DNA of 64,000 nucleotides from assembly GCF_038502225.1 (NCBI RefSeq), contig NW_027196473.1, positions 22,501-86,500 on the forward strand, written 5' to 3'. The DNA comes from Cherax quadricarinatus. Taxonomy: Eukaryota; Arthropoda; Malacostraca; Decapoda; Parastacidae. The position numbers and the translations under genes were made by a program. Below, in pieces: positions 9,601 through 21,796 of this stretch (position 1 is the stretch's first letter; the number at the start of each line of letters is the position of its first letter). The notes beneath the pieces are model-generated. The model was given only the letters and a program-made list of their open reading frames with translations. It was not told the origin of the DNA and searched no databases.

Positions 9601-9886
9601 TATGCTCAGATTTCACACACAAGACAGGAAAAAAGATCTAATAATTTCATCTATCAAAGCAAAAAAAGATATATACATAAACGAGTGTCTCACAAAAAAA
9701 CGACAGAACCTCCTGTACAGAGTGAGAAAGCTAAAACGAGAGAATAATGATAAAATTCACCAGTGCTTTGAACGTGATGGACAAATTCTAGTAAGAAAAA
9801 CTAATGTAGGCCGTGTGTACTACATTACAAATGAAAATGAACTAACAAACTTCCTTCATGATGCAAACATTACAGAGTCTGACTGA
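9600..9886 (+). pseudogene. LINE C ORF1 C-terminal fragment
   Basis: The stretch from about RFHTQDRKK through ECLTKKRQNLLYRVRKLKRE to GQILVRKTN and a stop at 9884-9886 resembles the C-terminal domain (baculovirus FP-like) found in ORF1 proteins of many L2/CR1 and Jockey-type LINEs. That domain is thought to act in RNA binding and particle assembly. The N-terminal coiled coil is missing, because upstream sequence is an unrelated TTAA-element end. It is a remnant, not a functional gene. Confidence 0.6.
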
Positions 9887-10211
9887 TATTAGTGACCAAA
9901 TCCTTACTACGTTAGTGTATGTTATTATGTCATTATTGAACTAATCCCTGTACTATCACCTAGATAGTATTTACTACCTCATTATCCCAGGTGTCCCACA
10001 CAGTTCCTTGTGTGACCCATTTTGTGTTATCTTCCCAGATTCCCAATTCACAATTTATTTTTTGTTAATAGGATGCTTACTCTTTAAAAATATCTGAATT
10101 ACCTTTTTCTTTCCTACTTAAGCACTGTTAAAATTATCTTATAATCATACCTAATTTTCCATTTTCTCTCAAACTACAAATAACAAACTAGTGTATGTTC
10201 CTACTACACTA

Positions 10212-11378
10212 CTGTGCAATAAAATGCTAGATCTGCTTTACACAGCATTGGAAAATAAGGAATATCCACTAGGAATTTTTATTGACCTAAGAAAAGCTTT
10301 TGACACAGTAGACCACGACATCCTACTCCACAAACTTGATCACTACGGTATAAGAGGCCATGTGCTTGCTTATTTCAAATCTTACATTACTAATAGGTAT
10401 CAGTACGTCACCATTAAAGACACAGCATCAGCAACATGGCCATTTGATACTGGAGTTCCGCAGGGAAGTGTCCTTGGTCCCCTGCTCTTCCTCATATACA
10501 TCAATGACCTTCCAAACGTATCCCAACACCTGAAACCCATTCTCTTTGCTGATGACACGACTTATGTCATCTCTCACCCTAATCTTGCCACCCTCAACAC
10601 CATTGTGAATGAGGAGCTGATTAAAATATCGACTTGGATGACAGCCAATAAACTTACGCTTAACACTGACAAAACCTACTATATTATGTTTGGTAGCAGA
10701 GCAGGAGATGCACAAATTAACATTAAGATTGACAACACTCTAATTACCAGAAATAATGGGGGAAAATTCCTAGGCTTATACCTTGACAACAACCTGAATT
10801 TCAGCACCCATATCCAGCATATAGCCAAAAAAGTATCCAAAACGGTTGGGATCCTCTCCAAGATACGATACTACGTGCCGCAAAATGCCCTTCTCACACT
10901 ATACCACTCACTTATTTATCCATACCTCACCTATGCTATTTGTGCTTGGGGATCAACTGCAGCAACACACCTAAAGCCAATAATAACCCAACAAAAAGCT
11001 GCAGTAAGAATAATCACTAAATCCCATCCCTGGCAACACCCCCCCCCACTCTTCATAGATCTAAACTTACTCCCAGTTCAGTACATCCACACTTACTACT
11101 GTGCAATCTATATCTACAGGGCCTTAAACTCTAATATCAACCTTGACCTAAAACGCTTTCTTGATAGTTGTGACAGAACCCACAGGCATAACACCAGACA
11201 CAAACATCTCTACGACATTCCCCGTGTCCGACTAAACCTTTACAAAAATTCAATGTATGTCAAAGGCCCTAAAATCTGGAATACCCTACCTGAGAACTCT
11301 AGAACTGCAGGCACATTCATCACCTTCAAAACTACCATTAGAAAACATCTTATCTCCCTGATACACCCTGTCAACTAA
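10212..11378 (+). pseudogene. LINE C reverse transcriptase, N-terminally deleted
   Basis: About 388 open codons. Motifs in order are IDLRKAFDTVDHDIL (RT palm A), GVPQGSVLGPLLFLIYIND, LFADDTTYV (catalytic FADD), MTANKLTLNTDKT, KFLGLYLDNNLNF, and the C-terminal GPKIWNTLPE block. These match L2/CR1-type reverse transcriptases. The endonuclease and the first RT motifs are absent, so it cannot support mobilisation although the remaining frame has no stops. Confidence 0.88.
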
Positions 11379-11756
11379 CTACACGAATACCACCTGGTGG
11401 TTCACACTTACACTCACTCACTCATTTGACCATAAACAGAAATATTAATCTCAGTCTTAAAATAATGAATCCTGTGATACTCCAATACTGAAACTATGTA
11501 CTGTGCCAAAACAAAAGCATTCACATTGCTAAACTCACAAACTAGTATTTAGTCACTTAGCCATAATACCAACTTACCTCATAATTTGTAATATTTTACA
11601 ATTAAGAATAAAACTAAGTATGCCCGAAATGCCTAGCCATGCTAAGCGTTCTAGTGGTACACTCTGTAATCACAAATTTACTACATGTAAACCAAACAAT
11701 AACCAAATTTCTGTAAACTCAGCATTGTAATCCTTATAGAGAATAAACTTTGAATT

Positions 11757-11883
11757 TGTATGCAGAGCATTTCAGGGAAACTCAAAATTAACTAAAGATT
11801 AATAAGCCAATACCAGTACATATGGTCATTAGACAAGTTACAAAGAATACAAGAGATTGAGTATTCTATTAGGTAATGTTATA
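11757..11883 (-). mobile_element. LINE E 3' UTR fragment
   Basis: TGCAGAGCATTTCAGGG, TTAACTAAAGATTAAT and TATTCTATTAGGTAATGT occur in the same order at 36536-36730, the 3' UTR of the LINE E copy there. Confidence 0.6.
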
Positions 11884-13224
11884 TGTGAGGCAGTAGGTAA
11901 AATGAAAGGGGGTAAGGCAGCCGGGATTGATGGGATAAAGATAGAAATGTTAAAAGCAGGTGGGGATATAGTTTTGGAGTGGTTGGTGCAATTATTTAAT
12001 AAATGTATGGAAGAGGGTAAGGTACCTAGGGATTGGCAGAGAGCATGCATAGTTCCTTTGTATAAAGGCAAAGGGGATAAAAGAGAGTGCAAAAATTATA
12101 GGGGGATAAGTCTGTTGAGTGTACCTGGTAAAGTGTATGGTAGAGTTATAATTGAAAGAATTAAGAGTAAGACGGAGAATAGGATAGCAGATGAACAAGG
12201 AGGCTTTAGGAAAGGTAGGGGGTGTGTGGACCAGGTGTTTACAGTGAAACATATAAGTGAACAGTATTTAGATAAGGCTAAAGAGGTCTTTGTGGCATTT
12301 ATGGATTTGGAAAAGGCGTATGACAGGGTGGATAGGGGGGCAATGTGGCAGATGTTGCAAGTGTATGGTGTAGGAGGTAGGTTACTGAAAGCAGTGAAGA
12401 GTTTTTACGAGGATAGTGAGGCTCAAGTTAGAGTATGTAGAAAAGAGGGAAATTTTTTCCCAGTAAAAGTAGGCCTTAGACAAGGATGTGTGATGTCACC
12501 GTGGTTGTTTAATATATTTATAGATGGGGTTGTAAGAGAAGTAAATGCGAGGGTCTTGGCAAGAGGCGTGGAGTTAAAAGATAAAGAATCACACACAAAG
12601 TGGGAGTTGTCACAGCTGCTCTTTGCTGATGACACTGTGCTCTTGGGAGATTCTGAAGAGAAGCTGCAGAGATTGGTGGATGAATTTGGTAGGGTGTGCA
12701 AAAGAAGAAAATTAAAGGTGAATACAGGAAAGAGTAAGGTTATGAGGATAACAAAAAGATTAGGTGATGAAAGATTGAATATCAGATTGGAGGGAGAGAG
12801 TATGGAGGAGGTGAACGTATTCAGATATTTGGGAGTGGACGTGTCAGCGGATGGGTCTATGAAAGATGAGGTGAATCATAGAATTGATGAGGGAAAAAGA
12901 GTGAGTGGTGCACTTAGGAGTCTGTGGAGACAGAGAACTTTGTCCTTGGAGGCAAAGAGGGGAATGTATGAGAGTATAGTTTTACCAACGCTCTTATATG
13001 GGTGTGAAGCATGGGTGATGAATGTTGCAGCGAGGAGAAGGCTGGAGGCAGTGGAGATGTCATGTCTGAGGGCAATGTGTGGTGTGAATATAATGCAGAG
13101 AATTCGTAGTTTGGAAGTTAGGAGGAGGTGCGGGATTACCAAAACTGTTGTCCAGAGGGCTGAGGAAGGGTTGTTGAGGTGGTTCGGACATGTAGAGAGA
13201 ATGGAGCGAAACAGAATAACTTAA
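11884..13224 (+). pseudogene. LINE A reverse transcriptase, truncated and with an early stop
   Basis: The RT is open from GKMKGGKAAGIDGIK through MDLEKAYDRV and LLFADDT. It stops at 13222-13224, where a TCA codon of the family has become TAA just after VERMERNRIT. This removes the last about 55 residues (the GRGRPRKGW tail). The endonuclease domain is missing through 5' truncation. Confidence 0.88.
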
Positions 13225-13637
13225 AGAGTGTATCAGTCTGTAGTGGAAGGAAGGCGGGGTAGGGGTCGGCCTAGGAAGGGTTGGAGGGTGGGGGTAAAGG
13301 AGGTTTTGTGTGCGAGGGGCTTGGACTTCCAGCAGGCATGCGTGAGCGTGTTTGATAGGAGTGAATGGAGACAAATGGTTTTTAATACTTGACGTGCTGT
13401 TGGAGTGTGAGCAAAGTAACATTTATGAAGGGATTCAGGGAAACCGGCAGGCCGGACTTGAGTCCTGGAGATGGGAAGTACAGTGCCTGCACTCTGAAGG
13501 AGGGGTGTTAATGTTGCAGTTTAAAAACTGTAGTGTAAAGCACCCTTCTGGCAAGACAGTGATGGAGTGAATGATGGTGAAAGTTTTTCTTTTTCGGGCC
13601 ACCCTGCCTTGGTGGGAATCGGCCAGTGTGATAATAA
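11884..13637 (+). mobile_element. LINE A copy, 5'-truncated
   Basis: It begins in the RT fingers (GTGAGGCAGTAGG) and runs to the GATAATAAATAAATA tail. It is almost identical to the complement of 4343-6110, implying recent insertion. Confidence 0.92.
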
Positions 13638-13760
13638 ATAAATAAATATATGGCTTTAATAAGTCTTATAGGGAAGATGTACAATTTTGATTAGCCTTAG
13701 GTGGACACAATGGAGTGATTAACATTTGAGATGAATACAGATATTGAGAGTAAATATATA

Positions 13761-13963
13761 CAGTGGTACCTCGGGATATGAATTTATTTCGCTCGAGAAG
13801 GCTGTTCAAGTGCCAATACCGAATGAATTTGTTCCCATAAGGAATAATGTAAATTAGATTAATCCATTTCAGACCCCCAAAAATACACTTACAAAAGCAC
13901 TTACATAAATATACTTACATAACTGTTCAAGTTTTGAGCTGTTCGTATCCCAAGGTATCACTG
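13761..13963. mobile_element. 203-bp Tigger/mariner-like MITE
   Basis: Ends CAGTGGTACCTCGGGATATG and ATCCCAAGGTATCACTG are flanked by TA (13759-13760, 13964-13965). The interior matches the MITE at 2470-3105 without its LINE insertion. Confidence 0.92.
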
Positions 13964-13984
13964 TATTGATTATATTGATGAGAA

Positions 13985-14072
13985 AGTTTTACCTATGTTC
14001 ATGATATTGAGCAAATGCGTGTATAGTTTTTACCTATGTATTTATGAAGGGCTGGGATAGGTTAAGGAGATA
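13985..14072 (-). repeat. Short dispersed repeat shared with 38128-38195
   Basis: The complement reads CTTAACCTATCCCAGCCC then CATAAATACATAGGTAAAAA and GCATTTGCTCA, matching 38128-38195 in order. In both places it abuts LINE C sequence, so it may be a 3' flank or tail segment of that family. Confidence 0.5.
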
Positions 14073-14104
14073 AAGTGTTCTTTTAAAAATGCTAAAGACT
14101 TAGC

Positions 14105-16460
14105 CTTACATGGGAAATGTCACAAAGGCTTTCATGCCTAGTGTTGTGTCTATGAGTCCTACTGCAACTGCCAAGAAAGCATTTCAGGTCAGGATTTATA
14201 TTAGAACGTTGCACAATAGTGAGAGGGGATGTTTTGTATAGTGAGCAGGAGGGAAGGGGTTGGTTGGTTGTCTAGCAGTGGACTGTGTGATCATTTGTAC
14301 TGTGGCTTTTTGTTTATTTTTTATTTTAGGTGGTTTTTCGTTGTGGAGCCCCAGGAACAAATAGCATAGGTGAGGTATGAGTAGATCAGTGAATAGTATA
14401 GCATAAGTAGTGCTGTTTGTGGTACATAGTAATGTATCGTTGAGAGGATGCCAACTGTTTTAGAAACTTTTTTTGTTACGTGTTGGATACGGGTGTTAAA
14501 TTTCAGGTTGCTATCAAAGTGCAGACCCAGTAATTTTCCTTCATTATGTTTAGCAATAAGGGTGTTGTTAATCATAATACATGTATTTAGTTGGACCTCA
14601 CTTGCTTTACTCCCAAACATAATGTAAAAGGTTTTATCTATATTAAGTGTGAGATTATTGGCAGTCAACCAGGTTGCTATTTTTGCGAGTTCTTCATTAA
14701 CAATAGTGTTGAATGAGGCAAGATTTGGGTGGGAGATGACAAAAGTTGTACTGTCAGCAAAGAGAATAGGCGTAAGTTGTGATACGCTTGGAAGGTCATT
14801 GATGTATAAAAGGAAAAGAAGGAGGCCAAGAATGCTACCCTGTGGTACACCAGTGTCTAGGGGTCTTGTTGATGAGGTTGTGCCCTTGACAGTAAAGTAG
14901 GTCTTGATAAATGCAAGTGCATGGCCTCTTATACTGTAATGATCAATCCTAAGGAATAGGATGCTGTGATCTACTGCATCAACAGCTTTCTTAAGGTCGA
15001 TAAAGAGTCCAAGCGAGTATTTATTTTTTTACAGTGCTGTGTAAAGTAGGTCTAGCATTTTTATTATTGCATCATTTGTGCTTTTGTTTCTCCTGAAGTC
15101 AAACTGGCAGGGGTTAAGGATGCTTTGTTATGTTTTGAAGGAATATAATGAGTTTCTCAAAGATTTTGGAAAATAAAGGCAAGTTTGATACTGACCTATA
15201 ATTGTTTACATCTACTGGGTCACCACCTTTGTGTATTGGTGTAATCCTAGCTAGTTTGAGTGATGCTGGGAAAGTGTTGGTTTCTAGTGATTTGTTGAAG
15301 AGTAATGCAATGGTGGGTGAAAGGATTTGAGCTGCTCGTTTATACAGTAGTGGTGGTACTTGGGTTACATTTCCTGATTTGTTTTTTAGAGAGTTAATAA
15401 TCATGGTAACCTCAGTGGGCTCTGTTATTGTAAGATACAGCAATGTTGGGGAGTTTCCATCTAGTTTCCATCATTAGCTTGGTTATTGGTAATTGGAATT
15501 TTACTGGCAAGATTTGATCCTATTGTTGAGAAGAAATCAATTAACTTGTAAGCTATATCAATAGGCTGAAGTTTTGGTTCATTAGTTTAGTTAGTACAAT
15601 ATTACTAGTTTTGTTCAGTTTGTGGGTGCCCAGGATCTGAGAGAGTGTTTTCCAGGTCTTTTTTATATCTCCTCTCATTTCAGTGAATCTATTTGAATAG
15701 TGTAGTTGCTTAGACTTTCTGATTAATTTGTTGAGAACTGATGTACAGCGTCTGATAAGCTGTTTAGTTATTAAGCCCGTTCTATACTGTTTCTCATTTT
15801 GATGTTTCATATTGATGGATCTTAGGATGCTGTTAGTAATCCATGGGCAACTTAGTCTTTTATTGGTGATCTGATTAGCTTTTATGGGACAATGTTTATT
15901 ATATAGTCTTTGAATTTTGTTTAGAAATATCTATACCCATTCATCAATACCAGCAGTATTGGAAAATTCTGTAGGCCAGTCAACTTAGCTTAGTTCTACA
16001 GTGAAGTTACTTATTGAAGTCTCATCATGGAGTCGAAAGGAGAACTTATTATATTCCATTGGTTACTTACAGATGTTCGTTAGGAGGATAGTGGTCAGTA
16101 GTGTTGTCAATGATTATCCCTACCTTAAGGGGGGGACCTAGTATGTTTGTCCATACATGCTCAATTATGGCTGCACTCATCTCAGTTAGCCGTGTTGGTT
16201 TTGTAATTGTGGGTATGAGAAGTTTATTGTTCATATTGATAATGAAGTCAGCAACAGGTTGGTCATCTGTTAGGCCAAGGCTGATGTTGATGTCTTCTGC
16301 TAGTAGTAGGTGGTATTTATTCATTTGTGTATCTGTAAACAATGTTTTTAGCTTATCACTAAAGGCTGGGATATTACTGTGAGGCATCCTGTATATAGTC
16401 CCAATTGCTATAGGGTTTTTTAAATTTTTTACCGAGAAGTTTGCAAATATATATTCACCA
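14105..16460 (-). pseudogene. LINE C endonuclease-RT, decayed
   Basis: Minus-strand remains of a longer LINE C copy. Reading 5' to 3', they show an endonuclease (YGEYIFANFSVKNLKNP, GTIYRMPHSNI, DINISLG, TDHYPPNEHL at 16067-16460), an inter-domain segment (15553-15810), RT fingers (ARITPIHKGGDPVDVNNYRS at about 15200), and RT thumb (MTANNLTLNIDKTFYIMFGS, GKLLGLHFDSNLKF at 14321-14668). Stops and frameshifts separate these blocks. The endonuclease GDFN-type residue is EDIN, also indicating decay. LINE B sequence abuts the 5' end at about 16470. Confidence 0.82.
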
Positions 16461-16470
16461 TACATGCAGT

Positions 16471-17045
16471 ATACCTGGAGAGGGTTTCGGGGGTTAATGC
16501 CCCCAAGGCCCAGTCTATGACCAGGCCTCATGGTGGATCAGGGCCTGATCAACCAGGCTGTTACTGTTGGCCGCACATAAACCGACATACAAACCACAGC
16601 CCGGTTGATCAGGTACTTACTTTAGGTACCTGTCCTGAGCCTTCTTGAAGACAGCCAGGGGTGTATTGGTAATCCCCCTTATGTGTGCAGGGAGGCAGTT
16701 GAACAGTCTTGGACCCCTGACACTTATGTTCTCTCTTATCGTGCTAGTGGTGCCCTTGCTTTTCATTGGGAGGATGTTGCATTGCCTGCTGAGTTTTTTG
16801 CTTTCGTATGGAGCGATTTTTCTGAACAAATTTGGTATTAATCCCTCTAGGATTTTCCAAGTGTACATAATTATGTATCTCTCCCACCTGCATTCCAGGG
16901 AACACAAGTCAAAGAGCTTTAACCATTCCCAGTAATTTAGGTGTTTTATCACACTTATGTGTGCCATGAAGGTTCTCTGTACATTTTCTAGGTCAGCAAT
17001 TTCACCTGCCTTGAAAGGCACTGTTAGTGTGTAGCAATATTACAG
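16471..17045 (-). mobile_element. LINE B-like (subfamily B') 3' end
   Basis: The complement encodes the last about 130 residues of a LINE B-type RT (KAGEIADLENVQRTF, YTWKILEGLIPNLF, GPRLFNCLPAHIRGI), followed by the GC-rich 3' UTR. It is diverged from the copy at 24417 (roughly one change every 8-10 bases by eye), so it is an older subfamily. It is 5'-truncated. Confidence 0.85.
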
Positions 17046-17059
17046 CCTAGATAGAACAA

Positions 17060-17205
17060 GAAACACTTTTATCATCATTCACACTATTACTGCCTTGCCA
17101 GACACACATAGATACTACAGCTCAGATGCCCCTCCAAACTGCAAATAGCCCCACCCCTCCTTCAGAGTGCAGGCAGTGTAACTTCCCACCTTAATGACAC
17201 AAGCA
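17060..17205 (-). mobile_element. Diverged LINE A 3' fragment
   Basis: TTTTATCATCATTCACAC, CTGCCTTGCCAGA and CCCCTCCTTCAGAGTGCAGG occur in the order seen at the LINE A 3' end (4418-4520). No coding part remains. The following 17206-17435 holds nothing I can name. Confidence 0.65.
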
Positions 17206-17439
17206 TATTATGCAGAATTTACACTAGGATAACCCACGTATCAAAGTGACTTATTGAAAATAATTTAAACATTCCTATTAGCATTTTTGACAATGCTACA
17301 ATTCCTGCGGATGATGTGCAAGCTTTACCAACACCAACTTAAAATTTCCCTGGAAAACTCACTGGACAAAATTAAGGTATGATGTACAAGCTGATGTTCA
17401 ATCCAAGACTGCTCAAGATGATCACTGATAGGTATATGT

Positions 17440-17667
17440 ACATAGTACACTTAATACAACTAATAAAGTAATAGTTAAGACAGTATACATACTATAGGTG
17501 TAGTTAATACATTAAAAATAGGAGTAACTAATACAATATACATGTAGTTAGTGCAACAAAAATAAATGTAGTAAATACAACAAATATAGATACAGTTAAT
17601 ACAATAAATATAGGCTCAGTTAATATAACAAATATAGGTACAGTGCAGTTAATATAACAAATATAAA
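17440..17667. repeat. AT-rich minisatellite (unit about 24 bp)
   Basis: Variants of GTTAATATAACAAATATAGG are repeated with small changes. The array continues at 21381-21480 and 21545-21640, on the far side of a LINE A insertion, so the LINE entered a pre-existing array. Confidence 0.8.
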
Positions 17668-17675
17668 TAGTTAAT

Positions 17676-20600
17676 TTGGTAGTAGGTTGGTAGACAGCAA
17701 CCACCCAGGGAGGTACTACCGTCCTGCCAAGTGAGTGAAAAACGAAAGCCTGTAATTGTTTTACATGATGGTAGGATTGCTGGTGTCTTTTGTCTGTCTC
17801 ATAAATATGCAAGATTACAGGTACGTCTTGCTACTTCTACTTACACTTAGGTCACACTACACATACATGTACACGTTTATTTATACACACTCATCTGAGT
17901 TTTCTTTGATTTTATCTTAATAGTTCTTGGTCTTATTACTTTTCCTTTTATATCCATGGGGAAGTGGAATAAGAATCTTTCCTCCGTAAGCCATGCGTGT
18001 TGTAAAAGTCAACTAAAATGCCGGGAACAATGGGCTAGTAACCCCTTTTCCTGTAAAGATTACTAAAAAGAATAAGAAGAAGAAAATTGTCAAAGTGGGA
18101 AGTCTGAATGTGCGTGGATGTTGTGCAAATGATAAGAAAGAGATGATTGTGGATGTTATGAATGAGAAGAAACTGGATGTCCTGGCTTTAAGTGAAACAA
18201 AGCTGAAGGGGGTGGGAGAGTTTCAATGGAGAGGAATAAATGGGATTAGGTCAGGGGTTTCAAATAGAGTTAGAGCTAAAGAAGGAGTAGCAATAATGTT
18301 GAAGGATAAGCTATGGCAGGAAAAGAGGGACTACAAATGTATAAATTCAAGGATTATGTGGAGTAAAATAAAGATTGGATGTGAAAAGTGGGTTATAGTA
18401 AGCGTGTATGCACCTGGAGAAGAGAGAAGTGTAGAGGAGAGAGAGAGATTCTGGGAAATGTTGAGTGAATGCGTGGGGAGTTTTGAATCAAGTGTGAGAG
18501 TAATGGTGGTTGGGGATTTCAATGCTAAAGTGGGTAAAAATGTTATGGAGGGAGTAGTAGGTAATTTTGGGGTGCCAGGGGTAAATGTAAATGGGGAGCC
18601 TTTAATTGAGCTATGTGTAGAAAGAAATTTGGTAATAAGTAATACATATTTTATGAAAAAGAGGATAAATAAATATACAAGGTATGATGTAGCACGTAAT
18701 GAAAGTAGTTTGTTAGATTATGTATTGGTGGATAAAAGGTTGATGGGTAGGCTCCAGGATGTACATGTTTATAGAGGGGCAACTGATATATCGGATCATT
18801 ATTTAGTTGTAGCTACAGTTAGAGTAAGAGGTAGATGGGAAAAGAGGAAGGTGGCAACAACAAGTAAGAGGGAGGTGAAAGTGTATAAACTAAGGGAGGA
18901 GGAAGTTCGGGCGAGATATAAGCGACTATTGGCAGAAAGGTGGGCTAGTGCAAAGATGAGTAGTGGGGGGGTTGAAGAGGGTTGGAATAGTTTTAAAAAT
19001 GCAGTATTAGAATGTGGGGCAGAAGTTTGTGGTTATAGGAGGGTGGGGGCAGGAGGAAAGAGGAGTGATTGGTGGAATGATGAAGTAAAGGGTGTGATAA
19101 AAGAGAAAAAGGTAGCTTACGAGAGGTTTTTACAAAGCAGAAGTGTTATAAGAAGAGCAGAGTATATGGAGAGTAAAAGAAAGGTGAAGAGAGTGGTGAG
19201 AGAGTGCAAAAGGAGAGCAGATGAAAGAGTGGGAGAGGCACTGTCAAGAAATTTTAATGAAAATAAGAAAAAAATTTTGGAGTGAGTTAAACAAGTTAAG
19301 AAAGCCTAGGGAAAGTATGGATTTGTCAGTTAAAAACAGAGTAGGGGAGTTAGTAGATGGGGAGAGGGAGGTATTAGGTAGATGGCGAGAATATTTTGAG
19401 GAACTTTTAAATGTTAAGGAAGAAAGGGAGGCGGTAATTTCATGCACTGGCCAGGGAGGTATACCATCTTTTAGGAGTGAAGAAGAGCAGACTGTAAGTG
19501 TGGTGGAGGTACGTGAGGCATTACGTAGAATGAAAGGGGGTAAAGCAGCTGGAACTGATGGGATCATGACAGAAATGTTAAAAGCAGGGGGGGATATAGT
19601 GTTGGAGTGGTTGGTACTTTTGTTTAATAAATGTATGAAAGAGGGGAAGGTACCTAGGGATTGGCGGAGAGCATGTATAGTCCCTTTATATAAAGGGAAA
19701 GGGGACAAAAGAGATTGTAAAAATTATAGAGGAATAAGTTTACTGAGTATACCAGGAAAAGTATACGGTAGGGTTATAATTGAAAGAATTAGAGGTAAGA
19801 CAGAATGTAGAATTGCGGACGAACAAGGAGGTTTCAGAGTGGGTAGGGGATGTGTAGATCAAGTGTTTACATTGAAGCATATATGTGAACAGTATTTAGA
19901 TAAAGGTAGGGAAGTTTTTATTGCATTTATGGATTTAGAAAAGGCATATGATAGAGTGGATAGAGGAGCAATGTGGCAGATGTTGCAAGTTTATGGAATA
20001 GGTGGTAAGTTACTAAATGCTGTAAAGAGCTTTTATGAGGATAGTGAGGCTCAGGTTAGGGTGTGTAGAAGAGAGGGAGAATACTTCCCGGTAAAAGTAG
20101 GTCTTAGACAGGGATGTGTAATGTCACCATGGTTGTTTAATATATTTATAGATGGGGTTGTAAAAGAAGTAAATGCTAGGGTGTTCGGGAGAGGGGTGGG
20201 ATTAAATTATGGGGAATCAAATTCAAAATGGGAATTGACACAGTTACTTTTTGCTGATGATACTGTGCTTATGGGAGATTCTAAAGAAAAATTGCAAAGG
20301 TTAGTGGATGAGTTTGAGAATGTGTGTAAAGGTAGAAAGTTGAAAGTGAACATAGAAAAGAGTAAGGTGATGAGGGTATCAAATGATTTAGATAAAGAAA
20401 AATTGGATATCAAATTGGGGAGGAGGAGTATGGAAGAAGTGAATGTTTTCAGATACTTGGGAGTTGACGTGTCAGCGGATGGATTTATGAAGGATGAGGT
20501 GAATCATAGAATTGATGAGGGAAAAAAGGTGAGTGGTGCGTTGAGGTATATGTGGAGTCAAAAAACGTTATCTATGGAGGCAAAGAAGGGAATGTATGAA

Positions 20601-21380
20601 AGTATAGTAGTACCAACACTCTTATATGGATGTGAAGCTTGGGTGGTAAATGCAGCAGCGAGGAGACGGTTGGAGGCAGTGGAGATGTCCTGTCTAAGGG
20701 CAATGTGTGGTGTAAATATTATGCAGAAAATTCGGAGTGTGGAAATTAGGAGAAGGTGTGGAGTTAATAAAAGCATTAGTCAGAGGGCAGAAGAGGGGTT
20801 GTTGAGGTGGTTTGGTCATTTAGAGAGAATGGATCAAAGTAGAATGACATGGAAAGCATATAAATCTATAGGGGAAGGAAAGAGGGGTAGGGGTCGTCCT
20901 CAAAAGGGTTGGAAAGAGGGGGTAAAGGAGGTTTTGTGGGTGAGGGGCTTGGACTTCCAGCAAGCGTGCATGAGCGTGTTAGATAGGAGTGAATGGAGAC
21001 GAATGATACTTGGGACCTGACGATCTGTTGGAGTGTGAGCAGGGTAATATTTAGTGAAGGGATTCAGGGAAACCGGTTATTTTCATATAGTCGGACTTGA
21101 GTCCTGGAAATGGGAAGTACAATGCCTGCACTTTAAAGGAGGGGTTTGGGATATTGGCAGTTTGGAGGGATATGTTGTGTATCTCTATACGTATATGCTT
21201 CTAAACTGTTATATTCTGAGCACCTCTGCAAAAGCAGTGATAATGTGTGAGTGTGGTGAAAGTGTTGAATGATGATGAAAGTATTTTCTTTTTGGGGATT
21301 TTCTTTCTTTTTTGTGGGTCACCCTGCCTCGGTGGGAGACGACCGACTTGTTGAAAAAAAAAAAAAAAAAAAAAAAAAAA
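17676..21380 (+). mobile_element. LINE A copy, near full length
   Basis: It has an about 420-bp 5' UTR (including ATCCATGGGGAAGTGGAA, also at 7660 complement and 30895), coding region, 3' UTR and a 25-base A-tail. TAGTTAAT occurs on both sides (17668-17675 and 21381-21388) and is a plausible target-site duplication, though it lies in a repeat made of similar words. It is clearly diverged from the 4343-7975 copy, so it belongs to a second subfamily. Confidence 0.88.
18095..21020 (+). pseudogene. LINE A endonuclease/RT with one frameshift
   Basis: The first open segment (18095-19285, 396 codons) carries the endonuclease: ALSETKLKG with the catalytic glutamate, GDFNAK and SDHYLV. The second (in frame from about 19265 to 21020) carries the RT: RRACIVPLYKGKGDKR, MDLEKAYDRV, LRQGCVMSP, LLFADDTVLM at about 20250, then the RGRGRPQKGW tail. 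An extra A in the run at 19266-19274 (AAATAAGAAAAAAATTTT) throws the frame, and this is the only visible lesion. The frame is open upstream of LNVRG without an ATG. A sequencing error in the A-run is possible, in which case this copy would be coding-competent. Confidence 0.85.
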
Positions 21381-21650
21381 TAGTTAATATAACAAATATA
21401 GGTACAGTTAATATAACAAATATACATAGTTAATATAACAAATATAGGTACAGTTAACATAATAAATAAAGGTGCAGTTAATTAATTTTTAGGTCACCCT
21501 GACTTGGTGGGAGATGGCCAGTACACTATGAACAAAAAAAAGTACATTTAATACAACAATATAGGTATGAAGTTAAAATGACAAAGGTCCAGTTAATACA
21601 ATAAATACAGGTACTATACAGTTACTACAACATACAGTAAGAACTTTGAT
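21381..21650. repeat. Minisatellite continuation and LINE A tail scrap
   Basis: GTTAATATAACAAATATA units occur at 21381-21480 and 21545-21640. Between them, 21488-21540 is a 50-bp LINE A tail (GGTCACCCTGACTTGGTGGG plus A-run). Confidence 0.75.
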
Positions 21651-21655
21651 CTTAC

Positions 21656-21753
21656 TCTGAGTTCTGCACATGGATATCCTATTCTTGAGGAAAGACAATA
21701 TTCCCAGCTCCTTGCCGTACTCGTCACCATACCAGACCATCAGCTCTGAATTA
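21656..21753 (-). CDS. PRDM9-like: PRDM9-like gene, SET-domain C-terminal exon
   Basis: A 98-bp exon between acceptor TATTTTCAG and donor AGA|GTAAGA. Joined to the exon at 31359-31522, the split codon AG+T gives serine and the protein reads VESNSELMVWYGDEYGKELG. The LVWYGDEYGQELGI-type motif is the C-terminal signature of the PRDM9/PRDM7 SET domain and contains tyrosines of the catalytic pocket. It then runs into an ILSFLKNRISMCRTQ tail. The exon ends in phase 1, matching the start of the exon at 3617-3825. Confidence 0.92.
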
Positions 21754-21796
21754 CTGAAAATATGTGCAAAATTAATCATATTTTTTTTAAACCAAT

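Larger units (their letters stand above)
9600..11756 (+). mobile_element. LINE C copy with internal deletion
   Basis: This contains the C-terminal part of an ORF1, an inter-ORF spacer, a reverse transcriptase lacking its endonuclease and early fingers, and a 3' UTR ending GAGAATAAACTTTGAATTTG. Compared with the copies at 14105-16460 and 42121-43856, the junction near 10212 (TGTGCAATAAAATGCTAG) joins spacer straight to the middle of the RT. The element is therefore internally deleted as well as 5'-truncated. Confidence 0.82.
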